DNA of 64,000 nt, taken from the NCBI RefSeq assembly GCF_030345705.1, contig NZ_JAUASW010000001.1:1736001-1800000 (forward strand), read 5' to 3'. A program made the translations under genes and the position numbers. Every line of letters begins with the position of its first letter. The stretch's first letter is position 1. Positions 23,239 to 32,485 of the stretch are shown here, piece by piece. The notes beneath the pieces were generated by a model. It had not been told where the DNA came from. It worked only from the letters and a program-made list of their open reading frames with translations, and made no database searches. This stretch comes from Pelomonas sp. SE-A7. GTDB taxonomy: Bacteria > Pseudomonadota > Gammaproteobacteria > Burkholderiales > Burkholderiaceae_C.

Positions 23239-24339
23239 ATGTTCCTTGCACTCGACCAGGTCAGCCTGCGCTATCCGGGCGCCCCCTCGAACCGCCATGC
23301 CGTAGACGGCGTCAGCCTGGCGTTGGCACGGGGCCAGATCGGCGTGCTGATCGGCCCCTCAGGCTGTGGCAAGACCTCGCTGCTGCGGGCCATCGCCGGC
23401 CTGGAGAAGCTGCACGAGGGCCGCATCAGCATCGATGGCGAGACCCTGGCCGACGCCGACGGTGGCCTGCATCAAGCGCCCGAGAAGCGGCGCGTCGGCA
23501 TGGTCTTCCAGGACTATGCACTGTTCCCGCATCTGAACGTGGCCGACAACATCGGTTTCGGCCTGCGCCACTTGCCGCGCGCCGAGGCCAAGCAGCGAAC
23601 GGCCCAAGTCCTCGACCTGGTCGGCCTGGGGCATGCCGCGAAGCGGGCCCCGCACCAGCTGTCCGGCGGCCAGCAGCAGCGGGTGGCCCTGGCTCGCGCA
23701 CTGGCGCCCTCGCCTCGCCTGCTGCTGCTCGACGAGCCTTTCTCCAGCCTGGACGTGGACCTGCGTGAGAAGCTTTCACAGGAGCTGCGCGCCATCCTGC
23801 ACCAGAGCGGCACGACCGCCCTCTTCGTCACCCATGACCAGGCCGAGGCCTTCGCCGTGGGCGACGTGGTCGGCGTGATGCACCAGGGTCGCCTGGAGCA
23901 ATGGGACGAGGCCTACACGGTCTACCACCGACCGACCACCCGCTTCGTCGCCGACTTCATCGGCCATGGCGTATTCACGCCGGCGCGCATCGTCCAGGGT
24001 AGCGACGGCCCGCGTGTGCAGACAGCGCTGGGCGAACTCGGCGAGCTGGTCGATGCCGGCGAATGCCCCTTGCCCTGTGCCTATCCGCAGGGCGAATGCG
24101 AGCTGCTGCTGCGCGCCGACGACATCGTCCATGACGACGATGCGCCGGTAAAGGCGCGCATAGAACGCAAGGTCTTCCGCGGCGCCGAGTTCCTCTACAC
24201 CTTGCGCCTCGCGAGCGGCGAACAGGTGCTGGCCCATGTGCCTTCGCACCACGACCACCAGATCGGCGAGTGGATCGGCATTCGCGCCAATGTCGATCAC
24301 GTGGTCACCTTCCCTCGCCTGGCCAGCGCGGCCGACTGA
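23239..24339 (+). CDS. ABC transporter ATP-binding protein (FbpC-like)
   Basis: 366 residues. Walker A GPSGCGKTS (about 35-43), Q-loop, signature LSGGQQQRVALARAL, Walker B LLLLDEPFSSLD and switch His in FVTHDQ are all present. The C-terminal 120 residues form the TOBE-like regulatory domain of FbpC/PotA-type importers. Powers the divergently encoded permease. Length is typical. Confidence 0.9.
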   Translation: MFLALDQVSLRYPGAPSNRHAVDGVSLALARGQIGVLIGPSGCGKTSLLRAIAGLEKLHEGRISIDGETLADADGGLHQAPEKRRVGMVFQDYALFPHLNVADNIGFGLRHLPRAEAKQRTAQVLDLVGLGHAAKRAPHQLSGGQQQRVALARALAPSPRLLLLDEPFSSLDVDLREKLSQELRAILHQSGTTALFVTHDQAEAFAVGDVVGVMHQGRLEQWDEAYTVYHRPTTRFVADFIGHGVFTPARIVQGSDGPRVQTALGELGELVDAGECPLPCAYPQGECELLLRADDIVHDDDAPVKARIERKVFRGAEFLYTLRLASGEQVLAHVPSHHDHQIGEWIGIRANVDHVVTFPRLASAAD

Positions 24340-24482
24340 GGCCGCACACAGGTCGCTGACCGGCAGCCCGGCCTCAATACCAGGGAACAGGTAGAGCCAA
24401 AAGTCACTTGCGCCCCGCTTGCCTTGGGTGTCTGCTTTGTCACTGGAATGCCCGAAATGAGGGGTTGTCCGGGCGTTTAGCA

Positions 24483-24505
24483 GCTCTGGGGAAAAGGCCC
24501 AGAGC
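24483..24505. other. Hairpin in the gap before ctpA
   Basis: The 244-base gap 24340-24583 holds no gene. It contains a perfect hairpin, GCTCTGGG (24483-24490), loop GAAAAGG, CCCAGAGC (24498-24505), about 80 bases before the ctpA start. No T-run follows, so it is more likely a leader structure than an intrinsic terminator. Confidence 0.4.
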
Positions 24506-24583
24506 CTATACTCGGGACAAGCCCGGCGGTCGCCCGCCAGGCCGCATCAATACTGGATTTCTTCGATAGGAAACACTCGCATC

Positions 24584-26017
24584 ATGGGTGCCAAACTGAA
24601 AGTCGCAGGCTGGGTGGCGCTGGGCGCCGTGGCCGGGGCGCTGACCACGATGCAGCTGCAGGCCAACGCACGCAGCGGCTCCGGCCTGTCGCCACTGCCG
24701 CTGGAAGAGCTGCAGCAGCTGGCCGCCGTGTTCGGCATGGTCAAGTCCGACTACGTGGAGCCAGTGGACGAGAAGAAGCTGATCAACGATGCCATCTCCG
24801 GCATGGTCTCGGGCCTCGATCCGCATTCGCAGTTCTTCGACAAGAAGAACTTCAAGGAATTCCGTGAAGGCACGACCGGCAAGTTCGTCGGTGTGGGCAT
24901 CGAGATCGGCATGGAAGACGGTCTGGTCAAGATCGTTTCGCCCATCGAAGGCTCGCCGGCCTTCCGCGCCGGCCTCAAGAGCGGCGACCTGATCAGCAAG
25001 ATCGACGACTCACCGGTCAAGGGCATGACGCTCGATCAGGCCATGAAGCGCATGCGTGGCGACCCGGCCACCAAGGTGGTGTTGACCATCTTCCGCAAGA
25101 GCGAGAGCCGCAGCTTCCCGGTCAACATCATCCGTGAGGAGATCCGCGTCCAGAGCGTGCGTGCCAAGGTGGTCGAACCCGGCTACGCCTGGTTGCGCGT
25201 GAGCCAGTTCCAGGACCGGACGGTCGATGACTTCGTTCGCAAGCTGGAAGAGATCTACAAGGACGAGCCACAGCTGAAGGGCCTGGTTCTGGACCTGCGC
25301 AATGACCCGGGCGGCCTGCTTGAGGGCGCAGTGGCCCTGTCTGCAGCCTTCCTGCCCAAGGATGTTGACGTGGTTTCGACCAATGGCCAGTTGGCGGAGT
25401 CCAAGGCCACTTTCCGGGCCAGCCCCGAGTACTACGTGCGCCGCGGCAACAACGACCCGCTGCGCAAGCTGCCGGCTGCGCTGAAGAACGTGCCCCTGGT
25501 GGTGCTGGTGAACGAAGGCTCGGCCTCGGCCAGCGAAATCGTGGCCGGCGCCCTGCAGGACCACAAGCGCGCCATCATCATGGGCGCCCAGACCTTCGGC
25601 AAAGGTTCGGTCCAGACCGTGCGCCAGCTCAGCCCCGAAACCGCGCTCAAGATCACCACGGCTCGCTACTACACGCCCAACGGCCGCTCCATCCAGGCCA
25701 AGGGCATCGTGCCTGACGTGATGCTGGACGAGACCGCCGAGGGCAATGTGTTCGCCGCGCTGCGCATGCGCGAAGCCGATCTCGAGAAGCACCTGGCCAA
25801 CGGCCCCGAGGCCAAGGACGAGGCCCGTGAGAAGGCCCGCGAGGAAGCCCGCGCCAAGCTCGAAGCCGCCCGCAAGGCCGACGAGTTCAAGCCCCTGCCC
25901 GAGTTCGGCAGCACCGAGGACTTCCCGCTGCTGCAGGCGCTGAACCGGCTCAAGGGCCAGCCGGTGCTGGTCTCCAAGACCGCCACCGAACGCAAGGCCG
26001 AGCTCAAGACCGAGTGA
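24584..26017 (+). CDS. ctpA: Carboxyl-terminal processing protease (S41, CtpA-like)
   Basis: 477 residues. An N-terminal hydrophobic segment (about 7-24) exports or anchors it to the periplasm. PDZ domain at about 100-180 (FVGVGIEIGMEDG...G.PAFRAGLKSGD). The S41 protease domain has the catalytic Ser in GSASASE (313-319) and Lys340 in FGKGSVQ. The C-terminus ends in a charged Glu/Lys/Ala helix. It trims C-termini of periplasmic proteins and murein enzymes. A strong terminator follows. Confidence 0.92.
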   Translation: MGAKLKVAGWVALGAVAGALTTMQLQANARSGSGLSPLPLEELQQLAAVFGMVKSDYVEPVDEKKLINDAISGMVSGLDPHSQFFDKKNFKEFREGTTGKFVGVGIEIGMEDGLVKIVSPIEGSPAFRAGLKSGDLISKIDDSPVKGMTLDQAMKRMRGDPATKVVLTIFRKSESRSFPVNIIREEIRVQSVRAKVVEPGYAWLRVSQFQDRTVDDFVRKLEEIYKDEPQLKGLVLDLRNDPGGLLEGAVALSAAFLPKDVDVVSTNGQLAESKATFRASPEYYVRRGNNDPLRKLPAALKNVPLVVLVNEGSASASEIVAGALQDHKRAIIMGAQTFGKGSVQTVRQLSPETALKITTARYYTPNGRSIQAKGIVPDVMLDETAEGNVFAALRMREADLEKHLANGPEAKDEAREKAREEARAKLEAARKADEFKPLPEFGSTEDFPLLQALNRLKGQPVLVSKTATERKAELKTE

Positions 26018-26040
26018 GTGCTTCGGTTCGCCGATGAACA

Positions 26041-26064
26041 CAGCCCGCCTCGGCGGGCTGTTTT
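26041..26064 (+). terminator. Rho-independent terminator after ctpA
   Basis: CAGCCCGC (26041-26048) pairs with GCGGGCTG (26053-26060), loop CTCG, followed by TTTT. It lies 24 bases past the ctpA stop and ends 20 bases before the next gene. Confidence 0.85.
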
Positions 26065-26084
26065 GCTTTTATGCTGACCGTCCC

Positions 26085-26831
26085 ATGAACGACGAACAGC
26101 TGCTGCGCTACTCGCGCCATATCCTGCTGGATGAAATCGGCATCGAAGGCCAGCAAGGCCTGCTCGATGCCCGCGCCCTGGTCATAGGCGCCGGCGGCCT
26201 CGGATCGCCGGTGGCGCTCTACCTTGGCACGGCCGGTGTCGGGCACATCACGCTCGTCGATCACGACACGGTGGACCTGACCAACCTGCAGCGCCAGATC
26301 GCCCATCGGCAAGACCGCATCGGCCAGCCCAAGGTTGAATCCGCCGCGCAGAGTCTCCGCGACATCAATCCGGGCATCGTCGTCCAGACCCTGGCCCAGC
26401 GCGCTGATGCCGCGCTGCTGGACCAGCTCGTCGCTCAGGCCTCGCTGGTGTTCGACTGCAGCGACAACTTCGCCACCCGCCATGCGGTCAATCAGGCCTG
26501 CGTGAAGCACCGCAAGCCGCTGGTCGCGGCGGCGGCCACCGGCTTCGACGGCCAGATCAGCGTCTACGACAGCCGGCAGGCCGACTGCCCCTGCTACGCC
26601 TGCCTGTTTCCACCCGACAGCCGCTTTGAAGAGCAGCGCTGCGCCACCATGGGCGTGTTCGCGCCGCTGGTCGGCATCATCGGCAGCCTGCAGGCGGCCG
26701 AGGGACTGAAGTTGTTGGCGGGGCTTGAGACCGGGCTGCGCGGCCGGCTGCTGATGCTGGACGCACGGACTATGGAATGGAACGAGATCCGGGTCCGGCG
26801 CGATCCGGCATGCCCTGTTTGCGCCGCATGA
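26085..26831 (+). CDS. moeB: HesA/MoeB/ThiF-family adenylyltransferase
   Basis: 248 residues. E1-like enzyme that adenylates the C-terminal Gly of a ubiquitin-fold sulfur carrier (MoaD or ThiS). It shows the nucleotide-binding GAGGLGSPVALYL, the RQ..H..D.IG.PK block, and zinc pairs CPCYAC and CPVC. There is no C-terminal rhodanese domain. The ATG at 26085 lies 20 bases after the ctpA terminator; the frame is open further back, through that terminator, so the shorter start is chosen. MoeB and ThiF cannot be told apart from sequence alone here; the gene symbol is tentative. Confidence 0.85.
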   Translation: MNDEQLLRYSRHILLDEIGIEGQQGLLDARALVIGAGGLGSPVALYLGTAGVGHITLVDHDTVDLTNLQRQIAHRQDRIGQPKVESAAQSLRDINPGIVVQTLAQRADAALLDQLVAQASLVFDCSDNFATRHAVNQACVKHRKPLVAAAATGFDGQISVYDSRQADCPCYACLFPPDSRFEEQRCATMGVFAPLVGIIGSLQAAEGLKLLAGLETGLRGRLLMLDARTMEWNEIRVRRDPACPVCAA

Positions 26832-26942
26832 TTGCGGGCGCCGGGGCAGAAATACGAAAGAATATCCAGCCGGCACTGTCATAAGCTGCCGCCCGGCGCC
26901 CTGACGCCCCAGACGGCCCGCCTTTGTTGAGCGGGAAACACC

Positions 26943-27827
26943 ATGAAGAAGCGCAACCCGCTCACCGCCCGCAACTTCCCCAGCGCCAAGGAAGAGGCCA
27001 AGAAGCCAGCCGCGCCGCCACCCTTCGATGGCGACATCAGTGCCTATCGCCTGGCCTTCGTCGACGACGACTTCCTGCTGCGTGAGGAGCTTCGGCCGGT
27101 CCGCATGCAACTCGAGTTGCTCAAGCCCGAACTGATCCAGCAGGAACAACAGATCAAGTCCACCCTGGTCATCTTCGGCAGCGCCCGCATCCTGCCGCGG
27201 GACACGGCCGAGGCCGCCGTCGCGGCCGCCGAGGCCGGCGGCGACACGGCCGCCCAGTCGCGCGCCCGCACCCAGCTGGCCATGAGCCGCTACTACGAGG
27301 AAGCACGCCGCTTTGCCGACATCGTGACGCGCGCCACCAAGGACAAGCCCCATCCGATCTATGTGGTCACCGGCGGAGGCCCCGGCATCATGGAAGCGGG
27401 CAACCGAGGTGCCTTCGAGGCCGGCGGCCGCAGCATCGGCCTCAACATCGTGCTGCCGCATGAGCAGGCGCCCAACCCCTACATCACGCCGGAGCTGTGC
27501 TTCCGCTTCCATTACTTCGCGCTGCGCAAGATGCATTTCTTGATGCGTTCGGTGGCGCTGGTGGCCTTCCCCGGCGGCTACGGCACGATGGACGAGCTGT
27601 TCGAGGCCCTGACCCTGATCCAGACCGGCAAGTGCCGGCGCCGCCCGGTGCTGATGTTCGGCCGCGAGTTCTGGACCCGGCTGATCAATTTCGAAGTGCT
27701 GGTCGAGACCGGCATGATCAGTCCCGGCGACGAACAGCTGTTTCACTTCGTCGAGACCGCCGAGGAAGCCTGGGCCCTGCTTGAAAACGAATACGACCTG
27801 AGCGGCGACAACGCCGACGCCCATTGA
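26943..27827 (+). CDS. LOG-family protein (cytokinin riboside phosphoribohydrolase-like)
   Basis: 294 residues. Rossmann-fold protein with the LOG signature PGGYGTMDELFE (about 212-223) and the upstream VTGGGPGIMEAGNRGA. The N-terminal 75 residues are an extension absent from short LOG proteins. Between about 76 and 115 an Ala-rich insert (AEAAVAAAEAGGDTAAQ) interrupts the first Rossmann strand region, as in TIGR00730-type longer members. The likely reaction is release of base from nucleoside monophosphate. It lies 13 bases upstream of the arginase gene and may be cotranscribed with it. Confidence 0.85.
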   Translation: MKKRNPLTARNFPSAKEEAKKPAAPPPFDGDISAYRLAFVDDDFLLREELRPVRMQLELLKPELIQQEQQIKSTLVIFGSARILPRDTAEAAVAAAEAGGDTAAQSRARTQLAMSRYYEEARRFADIVTRATKDKPHPIYVVTGGGPGIMEAGNRGAFEAGGRSIGLNIVLPHEQAPNPYITPELCFRFHYFALRKMHFLMRSVALVAFPGGYGTMDELFEALTLIQTGKCRRRPVLMFGREFWTRLINFEVLVETGMISPGDEQLFHFVETAEEAWALLENEYDLSGDNADAH

Positions 27828-27840
27828 AGGAAGCAAGCGA

Positions 27841-28761
27841 ATGACCACCCTCCGAAACGTGTCCCTGATTGGCGCACCCACCGACATCGGCGCCGGCGCG
27901 CGCGGCGCCAGCATGGGCCCCGAGGCGCTGCGGGTGGCCGGCATTGGCCCGACCCTGCAGGACCATGGCGTGGACGTGGTCGACCGCGGCAACCTGACCG
28001 GCCCCTACAACCCCTGGCTGCCGCCGGTGGACGGCTACCGGCACCTGCCCGAGGTGACCGCCTGGAACAAGGCGGTGCACGAGGCCGTCTATGCCGAGTT
28101 GCAGTTGGGCCGCATGCCCATCCTGCTGGGCGGCGATCACTGCCTGGGGCTGGGTTCGATCAGCGCCGTAGCCCGCCACTGCCGCGAGGCCGGCAAGAAG
28201 CTGCGCGTGCTGTGGCTGGATGCCCATGCCGACTTCAACACCAGCCAGCTGACGCCCAGCGGCAATATCCACGGCATGCCGGTGGCCTGCCTGTGCGGTT
28301 TCGGCCCGCAGGAGCTGATCGAGATTGGCGGCAAGGTGCCGGCCATCAGCCCCAAATGGGTGCGCCAGATCGGCATTCGAAGCGTCGATGCCGGCGAGAA
28401 GCGCTTCGTCCACGAGCAGGAGCTCGAGGTATTCGACATGCGCTACATCGACGAGATGGGCATGCGCCACACCATGGAGCTGGCCCTGGCCACGCTGGAC
28501 GCCAACACCCACCTGCACGTCAGCTTCGACGTGGACTTCCTGGACCCCGACATCGCCCCCGGCGTCGGCACCACGGTTCCCGGCGGCCCGACCTACCGCG
28601 AAGCCCAGCTGTGCATGGAGATGATTGCCGACACCGGCCGCATGGGCTCGCTGGACGTGATGGAGCTCAATCCGGCCCTGGACGTACGCAACAAGACCGC
28701 CGAGCTGGCGGTGGACCTGATCGAATCCCTCTTCGGCAAGTCCACCCTGATGAGAAAGTAA
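27841..28761 (+). CDS. rocF: Arginase
   Basis: 306 residues. Hydrolyses arginine to ornithine and urea. The dimanganese ligands are in GGDHC, DAHADFN and SFDVDFLDPD; the N-terminal LIGAPTDIGAGARG is typical of bacterial arginase. Length is typical. The 3' tip encodes GKSTLMRK, and a near copy of those codons recurs 49 bases further on, after the stop. Confidence 0.93.
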   Translation: MTTLRNVSLIGAPTDIGAGARGASMGPEALRVAGIGPTLQDHGVDVVDRGNLTGPYNPWLPPVDGYRHLPEVTAWNKAVHEAVYAELQLGRMPILLGGDHCLGLGSISAVARHCREAGKKLRVLWLDAHADFNTSQLTPSGNIHGMPVACLCGFGPQELIEIGGKVPAISPKWVRQIGIRSVDAGEKRFVHEQELEVFDMRYIDEMGMRHTMELALATLDANTHLHVSFDVDFLDPDIAPGVGTTVPGGPTYREAQLCMEMIADTGRMGSLDVMELNPALDVRNKTAELAVDLIESLFGKSTLMRK

Positions 28762-28783
28762 GCTTGCGCTGCCTGCGGCAGAC

Positions 28784-28810
28784 GGCAAGAGCACCCTGAT
28801 GCGCAAGTAA
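28784..28810 (+). repeat. Out-of-frame duplicate of the arginase 3' tip
   Basis: The 27 bases 28784-28810 encode GKSTLMRK-stop, as do 28735-28761 at the gene end, but with different codons for Ser and Arg. The copies are 49 bases apart. The 22 bases in between can form a short hairpin around GCCTGCGGCAG. Confidence 0.75.
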
Positions 28811-28874
28811 ACCCCGGTAGCGGCAGGCGCGCCCGATCAGGTACATTGGTCTGCGACTTCGCACCTGGGTTCAC

Positions 28875-29984
28875 ATGCACAAGCAATGGTTCTTTGAGGC
28901 CATCACTGCCGATGGTTCCCGGCTCACCTACGTGGTGAGCGTGCTGCCGTTTCGCATCGGGCGTGAATCGGACAACGACCTGGTGGTCAATTCCACCAGC
29001 CTGAGCCGCCGCCACGCCGAGATCGACGTCGATGTCTCCGGCAAGCTGCGCCTGACCGACCTGGACAGCACCAATGGCAGCTTCGTCAACCGCGAGCGCA
29101 TCAACGGCTCACGGCTGCTGAACGAGAACGACATCGTCCACTTCGGCAACGCCGAGTTCCGGCTCAAATCCATCGTGCTGAGCAGCGCCGCGGCGGCGCT
29201 GGCGGCGGACGACGATGGGCGTACCGTGGTGGTGCAGCCTGGTGCGACGCTGAGTGAACACTTCTCGCCCAAGGAAGTGCCCTTCCGGGCGCTGCTGCAG
29301 GGCCAGGGCATGTCGGGCGCCGCCCAGCCCATCGTCCATGCCAATGGCAGCGGGCTGTTCGCCTACGAGTTGCTGGGTCGCAGCCAGCATCCCGATCTGC
29401 CGGCCTCGCCCATGCACTTGTTCAGCCTGGCGGCCCAGTTGAACCTGGAGGCCGAGCTCAGCGCGGCCTTCCGCGTGCACGGCATCCGTCAGCTGGCGCC
29501 CAAGCTCGGTGAGGTCGCGCTGTTCGTCAACACCCATCCCAACGAGACCTTCGAGTCCGGCTTCCGCGCCAGCATCGAAGAGACGCTGAAGCAATGGCCC
29601 GGCCTGCAGCTCGTGGTCGAGATCCACGAAACCGCGGTGATGGAGACCGATCGCATGCGCGAGCTGGGCGCCTGGCTCAAGGGCATTGGCGCCCGTTTCG
29701 CCTATGACGACTTCGGCGCTGGCCAGGCCCGGCTGAACGAGATCGGTGAAGTGCCGGCCGACTTCGTCAAGTTCGACATGGCCTTGATTCGGGGCATCCA
29801 CAAGGCCAGCGACCGCAAGCTGCGCGTGGTGCGCGACCTGGTCAAGCTGGTCGTCGATCTGGGCTCGGTCACGCTGGCCGAAGGCGTCGAGGAAGAGGCC
29901 GAGGCGCAAGTCTGCCGCGAGCTGGGCTTCCAGCTGATCCAGGGCTACCTGACCGGCCGACCCCAGCCCTTCGACCAGGTCTAG
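28875..29984 (+). CDS. FHA-EAL domain signalling protein
   Basis: 369 residues. Residues 20-95 are a forkhead-associated domain (FRIGRESDNDLVV...LSRRHAEI...DLDSTNGSFVN), which binds phosphothreonine. A linker follows, then an EAL-type domain at about 150-365. The usual EALLR motif reads ELLGR here, but NTHPNE, EIHE, DDFGAG, KFDMALI, AEGVEEE and GYLTGRP are in place, so c-di-GMP binding is likely and hydrolysis possible. No transmembrane segment. The combination links Ser/Thr phosphorylation to c-di-GMP. Follows the arginase gene by about 110 bases. Confidence 0.85.
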   Translation: MHKQWFFEAITADGSRLTYVVSVLPFRIGRESDNDLVVNSTSLSRRHAEIDVDVSGKLRLTDLDSTNGSFVNRERINGSRLLNENDIVHFGNAEFRLKSIVLSSAAAALAADDDGRTVVVQPGATLSEHFSPKEVPFRALLQGQGMSGAAQPIVHANGSGLFAYELLGRSQHPDLPASPMHLFSLAAQLNLEAELSAAFRVHGIRQLAPKLGEVALFVNTHPNETFESGFRASIEETLKQWPGLQLVVEIHETAVMETDRMRELGAWLKGIGARFAYDDFGAGQARLNEIGEVPADFVKFDMALIRGIHKASDRKLRVVRDLVKLVVDLGSVTLAEGVEEEAEAQVCRELGFQLIQGYLTGRPQPFDQV

Positions 29985-29994
29985 GCCGTCACCG

Positions 29995-30825
29995 TCACGC
30001 GCTGGTGATCCAGCCCTCCAAGGGATCGAGGTTCTCGGGCAGGCCCAAGCGCGGCTGCGTCGAAGCCCAGGCTGCCTGCATCAGGCACAGCACCGCATCC
30101 AGCTTGTCGCCCGAGCCATCAGCCACCAGATCGTCCCGCTGGGCATGGCTGAGCTTGAGCCTCAGGCCCAGCCGGCTGCGGCCTTGTTCGAGCGCCTCGA
30201 CCAGGTCCTTGCGGGCGATCAGGCGTTCCGGCGTCTGCTTGGCCTTGGTGTCGCTCTTGTAGCTGCGCCGGCCGAGGAACTCGCGGGCCAGCAGGCCGGG
30301 ATAGCCCTCCAGCGCACGCCGCCTGGCATCGCCCTGCTCGTGCAGACCGGGCAGGCAGACGCCTGCCTCCAGCAGCAGCGGCACGCCCGCGTGCAGCATG
30401 TAGGCCACTGGCGGGTTGACCCATTTCATGCTGGGCGAGGAACCGGCCGGCCCGTCACAGACCCGGTGCGCGAACTTGGAGCCCACCGGCCGCACCGCGC
30501 AGAATGCGGCAAAACGATCGCGGATCTCGGCCCGGCTCAGGCCGGCATACAGGCGCATCAGCGGCAGCCAGTCGGTGGGCCAGTCCAGGGCCTCGACCAG
30601 TTCGCGCGGCAGGCCGAAAGGCAGATCGAACACGCCCAGCCATTCACGCGGCTCGGCCAGCCAGGCGACGAAGGCTTCCAGGGTTTCGAAGGGCTGCAGC
30701 GACTGCAGCCGCAGGACGGCACCCTGGCGCTCGCCCAGGGCCAGCCAGATCGGCTTGCGCTGGCTGGGGCTGCTGGAAAAGTCGACGCCCAGCAAAGTGC
30801 CGGGCGTCTGAAGGGATGAGGACAT
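29995..30825 (-). CDS. DUF429-type protein
   Basis: 276 residues. Starts with the nuclease-fold-like strand LLGVDFSSSPSQRKP (an acidic residue in the first strand, as in RNase H-like folds) and ends with a conserved block GDKLDAVLCLMQAAW. This is the pattern of DUF429 proteins, whose role is unknown. The ATG at 30825 is chosen over 30852. Convergent with the FHA-EAL gene, 10 bases apart. Confidence 0.7.
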   Translation of the reverse strand: MSSSLQTPGTLLGVDFSSSPSQRKPIWLALGERQGAVLRLQSLQPFETLEAFVAWLAEPREWLGVFDLPFGLPRELVEALDWPTDWLPLMRLYAGLSRAEIRDRFAAFCAVRPVGSKFAHRVCDGPAGSSPSMKWVNPPVAYMLHAGVPLLLEAGVCLPGLHEQGDARRRALEGYPGLLAREFLGRRSYKSDTKAKQTPERLIARKDLVEALEQGRSRLGLRLKLSHAQRDDLVADGSGDKLDAVLCLMQAAWASTQPRLGLPENLDPLEGWITSA

Positions 30826-30858
30826 GCCGGCACTGTAGCCGGCTGCCGCCACCGGCGA

Positions 30859-32415
30859 TCAGGCCAGCTTGAACACCGAAACCGAGCGCGCCAGGTCCTC
30901 GGCCTGCTGCTGCAGGCTTTGAGCCGCGGCGGCGGATTCTTCGACCAGGGCGGCGTTCTGCTGCGTCATCTGGTCCAGATTGGCAATCGCCTGGCCGATC
31001 TGGTTGATGCCTGAGCTCTGCTCGGCCGTGGCATTGCTGATCTCGGCCACGATGCCCCCTACGCGCTCGATCGAGGCGACGATCTCCTGCATGGTCTGGC
31101 CGGCCCGCTCCACCAGGGCGGCGCCGCTCTCGACGTTCTCTGAGCTGGCCATGATCAGGGCCTTGATCTCCTTGGCCGCCTCGGCGCTGCGCTGGGCCAG
31201 TGTGCGGACCTCGCCAGCCACCACGGCAAAGCCGCGGCCTTGCTCGCCGGCCCGGGCCGCTTCCACCGCTGCGTTCAGCGCCAGGATATTGGTCTGGAAG
31301 GCAATGCCGTCGATCACCGAGATGATGTCGCTGATCTTGTTGCTGCTGGCGCTGATGCGGCCCATGGTGCCTACCACCTCGCCCACCACCTGGCCGCCGC
31401 GGTGCGCCACCTGGGCAGCCTCCTTGGCCAGCTGGTTGGCCTGGCGGGCGGAATCGGCGTTGTGGGTCACGCTGGCCGTCAGCTGCTCCATGGCCGAGGC
31501 GGTTTCCTCCAGGTTGGAGGCGGCCTGCTCGGTACGGTGGCTGAGGTCGTTGCTGCCCACCGCCACCTCGCGAGAGGCCGTGCTGATCTGGTCCGTGGCC
31601 TCGCGCACCCCGCTGACCACACCCTTGAGTGAATCCTGCATCGCACGCACCCCGCGCATCATCGCGGCCGTCTCGTCGGCCCCCTGCGCATGCACGTCGC
31701 CGCTCAGGTCGTGCTGGGCGATGCGCTCGGCATTGCCCACGGCCTCGCTGAGCGGTTCAAGGATGGAGCGGATATTGAAGAAGGTGTAGGTGCCGACGCA
31801 GAGCACGCCGGCCGCGATCACCAACATCAGCGAACGGCGTACCGACTTTTCGTGCTCGCCCAGCTTGGCGGTCTCTTCCTCGCCATGCTTGTCGATCAGC
31901 TCGGTCATGTCCCCCAGCTGCTTCTCCATCTCGCGGATCGAGCCCTTGAGCGGCTCCAGCGCCTTGTTGGCTGCCATGGTGTCGGCGAACTCGCCCTTTT
32001 CCACCCGGTCGATGATGCCGATGAAGCCGCTGCGATAGCTCTCCAGCTGCTGCAGAGCCTTGGGCGGCATGTCCTTGATGGCCGGTGCCACATCGAGCTT
32101 GGCAATGCGCTCCAGACCGGCCTTGGTCTTCGAATGGGCCTCGCCCCATTCCTTGCGGTACTTGGTCACCGCCTTGGCATCGTGGGCGTTGATCAGCAGG
32201 TCCTTCTCGTAGCGCCGCAGGTTGCCGGCCTCGGCCCGCACGCCCGCCATCTCGGTCAACGACTGCACGTCGTTGTTGTTGTAGTGGGTGAATTTCTCGC
32301 GGGCCTCGCTGAGGCTGTAGAGGCCCTGGCCGCCGATCAGCACCATGGTGAGGATTGCCAGCGCCGCAAGCGCGAACAGGCGGGTTCGGATCGTGTAGTT
32401 GCGCAGTGAAAGCAT
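30859..32415 (-). CDS. Methyl-accepting chemotaxis protein downstream of the hut operon
   Basis: 518 residues. Transmembrane 1 at about 14-33 and 2 at about 190-210 flank a four-helix-bundle periplasmic sensor. HAMP and a long signalling coiled coil follow, with the tip EAARAGEQGRGFAVVAGEVR that binds CheA/CheW. Start ATG at 32415 has AGGAG 9 bases upstream; a nearer ATG at 32424 overlaps that site. It lies 70 bases after hutF on the same strand, so it may be read through from the hut operon; sensing of histidine or urocanate is speculation. Confidence 0.93.
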   Translation of the reverse strand: MLSLRNYTIRTRLFALAALAILTMVLIGGQGLYSLSEAREKFTHYNNNDVQSLTEMAGVRAEAGNLRRYEKDLLINAHDAKAVTKYRKEWGEAHSKTKAGLERIAKLDVAPAIKDMPPKALQQLESYRSGFIGIIDRVEKGEFADTMAANKALEPLKGSIREMEKQLGDMTELIDKHGEEETAKLGEHEKSVRRSLMLVIAAGVLCVGTYTFFNIRSILEPLSEAVGNAERIAQHDLSGDVHAQGADETAAMMRGVRAMQDSLKGVVSGVREATDQISTASREVAVGSNDLSHRTEQAASNLEETASAMEQLTASVTHNADSARQANQLAKEAAQVAHRGGQVVGEVVGTMGRISASSNKISDIISVIDGIAFQTNILALNAAVEAARAGEQGRGFAVVAGEVRTLAQRSAEAAKEIKALIMASSENVESGAALVERAGQTMQEIVASIERVGGIVAEISNATAEQSSGINQIGQAIANLDQMTQQNAALVEESAAAAQSLQQQAEDLARSVSVFKLA

Positions 32416-32485
32416 GGCATGCATCTCCTGAAACGCTGACTCTCCCTGGCGGGAGGCTAGCGCGCGCATGCTCCGACTACAAGGG

